A program made the position numbers and the translations under genes. Shown here piece after piece: positions 56,791 to 64,000 of a stretch of 64,000 nt of DNA. Numbering within the stretch: the stretch's first letter is position 1; each line of letters opens with the position of its first letter. Below the pieces are notes generated by a model. The model made no database searches, had not been told where the DNA came from, and worked only from the letters and a program-made list of their open reading frames with translations. The stretch covers positions 21,268,260-21,332,259 of the forward strand of contig NC_081409.1 of NCBI RefSeq assembly GCF_030272615.1. Reading direction: 5' to 3'. The DNA comes from Cryptomeria japonica. Lineage: Eukaryota > Streptophyta > Pinopsida > Cupressales > Cupressaceae.

Positions 56791-58983
56791 AACTTCACTC
56801 CTGACCCTTCCAAAGGGTCCAAAGCGAAATTTCCCCAAGGACCTAATGTTTCACCTAAGTCATTTGATGGTTGGGCAAATTTGCAAGGACATGGAAGGAA
56901 ATGAATCAAAGATCAAGTCTAAGGCAAAGTCAAGTGGAAGAGAAGGTGAATTGAGCCTAGAAGAGGAATTTCGCTCCTAACCCTTCCAAAGGGTCCAGAG
57001 CGAATTTCTCCATAAGACATTCTACCTTGCCCCAAACTAAGAACTAACTCATTCCGAGGCATTATTGAGGGCAAAACACTTGTTTGGATAAGGAAATGTG
57101 GGAGATGAAGTCAAGATTTGAGCCTAAGTGCAAATTTCACTCTTGACCCTTCCAAAGGGTCCAGAGCGAAATTCTTGAAGGACCTTATTAGTTATTTCCT
57201 CACAAAACCTTGAAGAAAACACTACTTTGACAGCAATTTGACTTGAGGATGATAGGAGGAGGCTTGAGAAGTTATATCCAAGGCAAGGAAAGGATAAAGG
57301 AGGTGTGAAATGAGCTCAAGGATGAATTTCGCTCCTGACCCTTCCAAAGGGTCTAGAGCGAAATCCACTTTTCCTCTATTTTGCTCTTTGATATGGCCAT
57401 GTTTTGGATTTTGAGGCATGGTTGAAGTGACATTGATGCATTCTAACCTTTGAAAAGTGGATTGAGGCGATGGAATAGTGGAAATCAACCTAAATCTAGA
57501 ATTTCACTCCTGACCCTTCCAAAGGGTCCAAAGCGAAATTCTCCCTAGACGCTATTTTCTTCCTTGCTTAGACTAAAAACCTTGCTCCTTGGACATAGTG
57601 GGGGTAGATTGATGATCTTGCCTTAGGAAGTGAGTGAAAGCATTGAAAAGTGAGGATTTTGTCCAAGATTGTGAATTTTGCTCCTGACCCTTCCAAAGGG
57701 TCTAGAGCGAAATTCTCCATAAACCTCATTTGCTTCCTTGTTTAGGCCAATATTTTAGTTCCTTGGGCATATTTGGAAGTGGATTAACATGTCTTTGCCT
57801 TTTGAAGTGATGGAATGTGGAGGAGTGAAGGATTTTTGACCAAGACATGAATTTTGCTCCTGACCCTTCCAAAGGGTCCAGAGCGAAATTCTTGCAAACA
57901 CCTATTTTCCCATTGATAAGGTCAAATCGTTAGTTTCTATGGCTTGGTTGAAGGTGGATTGGTTTTTATTGACTTTGCAATGGAGATTGGAGTTGAAGAA
58001 ATGAAGAGTCAAGCTTAAGGATGGATTTCGCTCCTGACCCTTCCAAAGGGTCCAGAGTGAAATTCCCAAAATCTCTCTTTTCCTTCCTTTTTGTGTCAAG
58101 CAAAGTGTGGATCAGGGTGAGTTAAGATTGGAGATACCCCTAGGCATGCCTTTGAAGGGCTTGTGGCCACCAATGATGAATATTTTGAGCTAAAACTAGA
58201 ATTTCGCTCCTGACCCTTCCAGTGGGTCCAGAGCGAAATCCTAAATAGGTCCTGTCCCTGGCCATGGTTTTTAGCGAAATTCTCCTTTCATGCCATTTTG
58301 AGGTCAAACAAAGTGTTGTCTTCATAGGGGAAGGATCCAAAGATGAGAGTCCAAGATAGAAAGTGAGAAGGATAGATCTAGGTGAAGGAAAACAAGCAAA
58401 TCAAGAATTTCGCTCCTGACCCTTCCATAGGGTCCAGAGCGAAATTCCCAAAATCACCTAGTTTGCCCATAATTGAGATTAAAAGATGGATTCAAATGCC
58501 TTGGTGGAGAGAGGGCTAGCATGTGCTTGTCTTGGGAGGCATTTTGGAGTAGAGAAATGTTAGAATTTGAGCCTAAGGAAGAATTTCACTCCTGACCCTT
58601 CCAAAGGGTCCAGAGCGAAATTCTTAAAACCTCTATTTTGCTCCAATTTTGCATCAAACTTAGTGTTGATTGAGATTAGAGGCATCCTTAGACATGCATT
58701 TGAGCAAGTTGTGGTCACAAAATGTGAAGAATTTGAGCCAAGAATGCAAATTTCGCTGCTGACCCTTCCAAAGGGTCCAAAGCGAAATTCCTTATAGGTC
58801 TTGTCCTTGGCCAAGGTCCAAAACGAAATCCTCTGTTTTGGTCTTTTTGGAGGTCAAATCAATGATGTCTTCAGGAGAAAGCGATTCAAAGGCCAAGAGA
58901 AGTTCAAGGCAAGGAGATGATGAATTTTGAGCTAAAATGCAAATTTCGCTCCTGACCCTTCCAAAGGGTCCAGAGAGAAATTC
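56791..58983. repeat. Array of 13 palindromes of about 43 bp, period about 175 bp
   Basis: Copies start near 56791, 56966, 57132, 57324, 57499, 57673, 57849, 58023, 58199, 58405, 58581, 58748 and 58941. Each has outer arms GAATTTCGCTC / GAGCGAAATTC and inner arms GACCCTT / AAGGGTC, so it can fold into one long hairpin. Spacers of about 130 bp share weak similarity, so these are tandem units of about 175 bp. Partial copies lie near 58265, 58820 and 59015. Arm changes are mainly C-to-T or G-to-A at the CG of the left arm. Confidence 0.9.
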
Positions 58984-59715
58984 TTATAGGGCTTGTCCCC
59001 GGAAAGGATCTTGAGCGAATTTCATTCTAATGCCTTTTTGTTGATGTTTTAAGGTCGAAAATGCTATGTGAGATAAATATATCATGTCTACTTAATCATC
59101 TTTTGGTTTGTTTTGCAGGTGGAAGAAAAGCAGGCCAGGACAAGGACGACCTATTCTAAGCCCATCACCATCAAAGACGTTCCAGATGCATAAAGGAGGA
59201 ATCAAGGTGCTTTTGAAGCATTGGAAGACTACAAGTGTTCGAAGAGTTCCAGGATATCCTCAAAAGACTCCATTCTACCACACAAAAGACCCACATGATG
59301 ACAGAGAAGAATGACCTTACCAACAATTCAAGGTGAGACATGCCACCAGAGAAAGAACACTTGTAGTGAGGAAGCCTCATCAAGCACATGGAAGTCAAGG
59401 AGGTACATCATTCTTCGCATCAAAAGACAGAGGAGGATCAACCAAGACACAAACGTCAGACAAGGTGGCATCCCAGTCACTTTTCCTCCAGTCAGATTGG
59501 TCCACCTCAGCATGTCCAGATTCAATGTACCTCATTTATCAAAGACGGCACAAACTTCAGTGCACCTACCCCTGCTTCCTATTGGTCCACACTCATTGAA
59601 TTTTCTCATTGGCTAAGGAAGTTTGTTATAACAAACCCTAATTAGGGTTTCTATCTTGTAATCCTAGCCATTGATTCTAAATCAACCAGAGCCTTTGAAT
59701 TGTAAAGAGCTCCCT

Positions 59716-59723
59716 ATATAAAG
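59716..59723 (+). promoter_or_regulatory. TATA box in the 4.3-kb solo LTR
   Basis: TATATAAA is followed within about 30 bp by gctcttcatttgtag, a plausible transcription start. Confidence 0.5.
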
Positions 59724-60573
59724 CTTTGGCTCTTCATTTGTAGAGGTTAATAGGGAATAGTCAGAGAATAGTTAGGAGTTAACAAAAAGAGAGATAGTCG
59801 ATAATAGCTCAATAGTAGATAGCATTTTAGAGTAGAGTAGAAAGAGAAGGCAAAGATTGTTGCCAAGACATTGTTGCAAAAGACATGTAAACTTCATTGA
59901 AGGAATAGTGAATTCTATGTGTCGATTCTACAATTTGCATGGTCTCTATACTTCTCAAATTTAATTTCATGTTATTAGATGAATGGAAGAAATTTGTATG
60001 ATCAATGGTGAAATTTGTATATCCATACTACTAGCGGTTTGTTGATTGCAAACTTGCCTTGCGTAGTCAACTAGAATTATCGCTTCTTCATTGATATGCA
60101 TCAACCTGACGGTGTCTATGCTTGTAGCGGTGATTTGAACATCATAAAGCTATCCTTAAAAGATTGCACTAACCTTGTGGAGATGATCCTAGCATGTCAA
60201 AGCAAGACTTAGTTAAAGTTTCATCAAAGGTCATCCATTGCTCCTACATTCTTAGTGTTAGAATTAGATCCTTCTCCAACCCTTATCCTTTTCCCTTTTT
60301 TTTCAAGGACTAGTAAAGTCTCACGTTCCAGCGATATCCAAAATAAATCAGACGCTTAGGCAGTCGAATGTAAGTCCCCTTGTGATTCCAGCAAAATCAC
60401 ATCATACCGCAAGAGCTTATCCACAAGTAGAGAACCTACACACAAGAACCTTGGAGTTGCCTCGATTGATCCTTTGGCTAGATCTTCAACAGTCGGGAAA
60501 CTTTGTTCAAGAGAGGATAAGATACCTTGGTATTTTATTCTGTGTTCGCACGTGCATAAAAAACACATCAACA

Positions 60574-60752
60574 GACTGGAAAGGTTCAGATTAATTAGAT
60601 CAAGAAAGATGAGTCCAATACAATCAAAAAATTTACATAAAAACTCACAAGTGTATCTATCAATTATTCACATTAAGATTGACTCATAAAAAGGTTTTAA
60701 TTTATTTATTTAAATGAGTACTTATCACTTTCCAAATGTAAGAACCATCTTA
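60574..60752 (+). other. Unassigned, right flank of the solo LTR
   Basis: It is A/T-rich and without coding signal. Confidence 0.3.
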
Positions 60753-61095
60753 AGTGTGTCTTCCCTTTACAGACCACGATTGATATCTGTTTATATTTTG
60801 TGTAAGAAAAAGCTTTAAGCACCTCAATATGGTTTCTGAAACAATGTTTAATAGTGTGTTGCAAAGCAAGATATGTCTTAAATTCTCTAGGCTTTTTCCA
60901 GATGCTTTAGAATTAGAACTATGTTTATGCAATTTCTTATTTCCACTATTTCCAACAACTCTTCCATCGTGATCTCAAAGTATTGCTAATAGGAATGTGC
61001 TGGAAATTATCTAATCCTGGGGGTTTGTCGGCTTCAATAAATGCATAACATTCCTGAGGAATTCTTCTGTTATTTGGTCCACCATTTTCTTGTTT
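60753..61095 (-). pseudogene. LINE reverse-transcriptase fragment, minus strand
   Basis: Minus-strand translation from about 61095 downward gives Ile-Glu-Ala-Asp-Lys-Pro-Pro-Gly-Leu-Asp, a degenerate Asp-Lys-Ala-Pro-Gly-Pro-Asp. After a frame change it gives a stretch at 60932-60753 resembling 'NFRPISLCN..YKI.SK.I..RLK..L...Q..FV.GR' of plant LINE RTs. That is the fingers region of the RT. Stops and frameshifts show it is a fossil. It is opposite in strand to the LINE at 47.4 kb. Confidence 0.65.
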
Positions 61096-61670
61096 TCAAG
61101 GAGCTATTAAGACTATTCGAGGAGGATAGAAGGAACTATAGTAGGATTTTATTGTATAAGAGTTTAAATCATTTTGCTGTAAAGGATTGTTTCCAGACTA
61201 ATGTAAAGAGCTTACGCTATTTTGCTGAAGAGTGATTTTATTTTGCTGAAGACTATTAATATTTCTATTACTATTCTGTTGGAAAGAAGTCTGCTGTAGA
61301 GCACCCACCATTTCCTTGTGTTGAATTTAGACTAGCCCCAGGTTACATTGCAGTCTGATTATTTGCAGTGTTGTTTGCAAACCAGATTGCTACAACTGCA
61401 GCATTTGTTGTAGCTGCATATGAGCAGCTTGCTTCTGCTAGCTTTGAATTCAAGCTAGGAAATCACCAAGCAACAAATTAAAAATGTGCACCAGAGGCAC
61501 AATCGAAATTGAGGAGGATTCCAGAGGAAATGGAAGTAGACGTGAGATGAAAATAAGAGTTATTCATTGTATATTTGTTACAATTTAGAGTAATCTTCTA
61601 AATATTGTTTGTAGAAGAAAGTGATGTTTGCTGATGATATTCATTCAAGCGGAGCCTCTACATTCTCGAA
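61096..61670 (+). other. Unassigned sequence right of the LINE fragment
   Basis: A 64-codon plus frame at 61041-61235 overlaps the LINE piece and is likely a shadow. No other signal is seen. Further LINE sequence on the minus strand could be present but is not readable by eye. Confidence 0.3.
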
Positions 61671-62883
61671 ATGTTCTTGATGAAGAATGAGGAAAGAGGA
61701 GAAGAGAATTGCAGCTCTATTTTGTGGCTGAAAAATATAATTATGGAGTTATCTCATGATGTGGAAAAAAGGATAACCAAGTTAGAAGAGAGTAAGACAA
61801 AGACAAAGGAAGAAGTTAACAAGGGACCAGAAAATGGAGTTACACCAATTAGAGTTTGAGTTGAAAGAGTTACGGTGAATGTTGGAAGATTATGAGGCAT
61901 GCAACAATAAGAAGCCAAAGAAAGAGAAATATATATCAAAGGTGTTAAAGTGTTATGAGAAGGTGAAAAAGAATGGTGAAGACAATTATTTACCTATGGG
62001 AAAGAGTCATTCTCAAAGAGGAAAGTCATATTGATTCAAGGATAAGGCAAGGAGCGGAACTATTAGAACAAGGAAAGATAGAGTCCATTGAAGAGTTGGA
62101 AGAAATATTAGCGGATAAAAAACCTTTAAATGAGATCTTCAAAGCGTTACAAAGAGCAAAAATAGATGAATTGGACGAAAATGAAGAGATAGTTGACTTT
62201 GATGGAGCTGTTGAATTGTATTACCTCGAAGAAGGGGAAGGCATTGAAGAATGCAATGCAGAAAAAAAAGAGTTGGAAGATTGCAATGAGAAAATCTGCA
62301 GCCTATCACAAGAGGAGGCCCAAAATGTTGTAGTAGTCGAAGCAGTCCACATTGGAGAGGAAGCTGCAACAGAGACGGAGGTCTTTGGGAACTCTGTATG
62401 TGAATGGAAGGCATTGAAGACTACAATGCAGAACGAGAAGAATTAAAAGATTGCAATGACAACAAATGCAGCCTATCACAAGGGGAGGCCCAAAATGTTG
62501 TTGTAGTGGAAGCACTCCATGTTGGAAAGGAAGCTGCAACAGAGACAGAGGTCTTTGGGAGCTCCAGATGTGATGAAGATTTAATGTTTTTAGAGAGTAT
62601 CAGTTGTTAGAAAGAACTAGAAGAATGTTTAGAGAATCCCATTAGTGATGAAAAATGAGTAGAAGATCAACACTTCTATAAGAAAAGAACTAGGATGATC
62701 AAGGAAGAAAGAAGAGATATGTTCAGTTATTGTATAAAGGACAATGTCCAAAAGGATTTGACTTCAGAACCACATCACACCAAGCTAAGAAATGAGGTCC
62801 ACCTCACAAAATATGAAATGGAAAACATGCCTAAATGGCACAATGCAGAGGAGAAATTTTTTGGGAAATTTTTATTCCCTTAA
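61671..62883 (+). pseudogene. Unknown charged ORF region with 170-bp tandem duplication
   Basis: Open frames at 61671-61859, 61973-62446 (157 codons), 62404-62610 and 62695-62883 read as one broken, Glu/Lys-rich protein. I recognise no domain. A stretch encoding Leu-Ser-Gln-Glu-Glu-Ala-Gln-Asn-Val-Val-Val appears twice because of a 170-bp duplication. 170 is not a multiple of three, so the second copy is in another frame. It could be an exon-poor host pseudogene or the accessory part of a transposon. Confidence 0.4.
62237..62576 (+). repeat. Two tandem 170-bp copies
   Basis: Copies at 62237-62406 and 62407-62576 both start GAAGGCATTGAAGA and share gcagcctatcacaag and gaggcccaaaatgttgt. They differ at scattered sites, so the duplication is not recent. 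Confidence 0.85.
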
Positions 62884-64000
62884 TTTTATTTTATTTTATT
62901 TTTATGTGCAGATGTAATAAGCACTAGTAGGAGTGATGCAAAGAGCAATGATGATTCTCAGTGGAGGACCACTAAGCCTTCAAGGGAGTGGAAAAAGATA
63001 AAAGGAACAAAAGATTGATGAGCTGGAAAGGGCACCATTCCTCATAATATCCCCTTCCTAGTGCCATATCTGCATTTGTCAAGTTTCCCTTTCGCTAATA
63101 ATGGACACCATACCTTCTTCAATAACCTTGCAGGTAGTGTCAAGTTGTATCTGTATTTTTTTATTTATATATTTATTTATTTTATGCCTTACATAATGTG
63201 CAGCACGGAAGTGTCCTTTTGCATGGATGTGACAAATAACCATTCACATATGTTTTAAGTTACCATAATATACATAATGTAAAAACATACATATAATCTT
63301 AATTTATAAATAACCATTCGCATACATATTCTCAAAACTAATTGAAAAATCAAAAAGCAAAAACCCTAATCAGGAGGTGGAAATGGTTGTTTGCGAGCAA
63401 GGTTCTACTTAACACACAAGCAAGGAGAAAGTGAAGGGGATTTCTGTTGGAATCCAGTATGAAGAGTAAAAAAGATGCAGGTCAACAGCCAAACAATTAG
63501 AGACCGGAAAAGTTGCACAATGCACTCCCATGTCACAAGGCTCCTATTTGCATTTGAATTCGACAAAGATCAAATTCAGATCAAATCCAAAAAGATGAAA
63601 TTTGAAAAAACATAATTCAACTAATATAAATTTGCAATTTTTTAGAATATATTAAGTTAAAATAGTTGGAATATAATAACTAAAAAATACTAATACTAAT
63701 CATCTTAAAAATAACTTACAAAAACGAAATAAATAATATTATGTGAAATTCCTATTTTTGTATATCACTTTGTCCTCCACATTGCTAAATCATAATATAT
63801 TATATTATTATATTATAATTTTAACATAACATTATAATAAAACTATAATTACTTGCCTACGGTGATGTTTCTGTTATCACAAAAGCATGCACCCTTGCTA
63901 AGCTATCAACTCAGCAACCTTGTGAAACATGGAAACAACCCCGAAGTGTGGGACCTTGCACAAGGGGGTTGAATCTCCGGAGAAGGTCGGCTTCCTTCTC
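62884..64000 (+). other. A/T-rich end of the window, no gene assigned
   Basis: T-rich tracts ending in gtgcag (near 62910) and cttgcag (near 63132) look like splice acceptors, but no clear exon follows. A run of TATTATAA words is at about 63792-63850. The last 60 bases (ccttgcacaagggggttgaatc) look like the start of another dispersed repeat cut off by the window edge; this is an impression only. Confidence 0.3.

Larger units (their letters stand above)
56244..60573 (+). repeat. 4.3-kb solo LTR with internal palindrome array
   Basis: It begins TGTTGTGACG and ends CATCAACA, so its ends are the inverted pair TGTTG/CAACA. Flanking pentamers are GGCTG (56239-56243) and GACTG (60574-60578), a target duplication with one mismatch. 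A TATATAAA box at 59716-59723 separates a 3.5-kb upstream part, with the palindrome array, from a downstream part. No internal domain is found on either side. Short open frames inside are products of the repeat. It is unusually long for an LTR. Confidence 0.65.

Noticed and set aside
56791-58983. Possible CRISPR-like array (regular palindromes and spacers)
   Set aside because: The genome is a plant's, the spacers are about 130 bp and related to each other, and the array sits inside an LTR.
1-64000. tRNA or rRNA genes
   Set aside because: None seen. The only tRNA-related sequences are the short primer sites behind the LTRs.

Overview
The window looks like intergenic DNA from a large, retrotransposon-swollen plant genome, most likely a gymnosperm such as a conifer. 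The evidence is deeply nested LTR retrotransposons, plant-type tRNA-Met primer sites (TGGTATCAGAGC) behind the LTRs, LINE fragments, and a single plant-type intramembrane protease gene. The gymnosperm assignment is inference. I saw no bacterial operon, CRISPR array, rRNA or tRNA gene.

Left part (1-21.8 kb). A chromodomain-type Ty3/gypsy element (element 1, 248-14830) sits in a decayed copia gag. Its 3' LTR is cut short and its pro-pol frame has eight stops but no frameshift. Inside its gag lies a complete gag-only element (element 2, 2880-10939, TSD GGTTT) with an open 1149-codon frame. Next is a complete copia-type element (element 3, 15120-21749, TSD ATGTG). It has no reverse transcriptase or integrase. 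It carries a coiled-coil/zinc-knuckle ORF and a long second ORF that I cannot assign to a retroviral protein.

Middle part (21.8-46 kb). An older LTR remnant and an A-rich duplicated stretch lead to a decayed copia element with a half-deleted 3' LTR (element 4, 25321-31551, TSD AGATA). A copia-type element with gag only and a 2.6-kb LTR follows (element 5, 31970-45715). Its 5' LTR is split by a fairly young full copia element (element 6, 32270-39374, TSD AAGTG, both LTRs 1417 bp). A minus-strand LTR fragment abuts the broken end of element 5.

Right part (46-64 kb). A decayed LINE (47.4-51.2 kb) is interrupted by a solo LTR (48406-49883, TSD CACAC). On the minus strand lie the last two exons of a CPBP/CAAX-type intramembrane protease gene (52432-53571), the only host gene I can support. 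Then come a minus-strand solo LTR (54856-55456) and a 4.3-kb solo LTR (56244-60573) holding 13 copies of a long palindrome about every 175 bp. After that there is a minus-strand LINE reverse-transcriptase fragment and an unassigned acidic ORF region with a 170-bp tandem duplication.

Most coding sequence here is dead or non-autonomous. Elements 2, 3 and 5 have no polymerase and would have depended on proteins supplied by relatives. Nesting gives an order of insertion: element 2 after 1, element 6 after 5, the solo LTR after the LINE. Element boundaries rest on LTR alignment by eye plus flanking 5-bp duplications. No identity values were computed.
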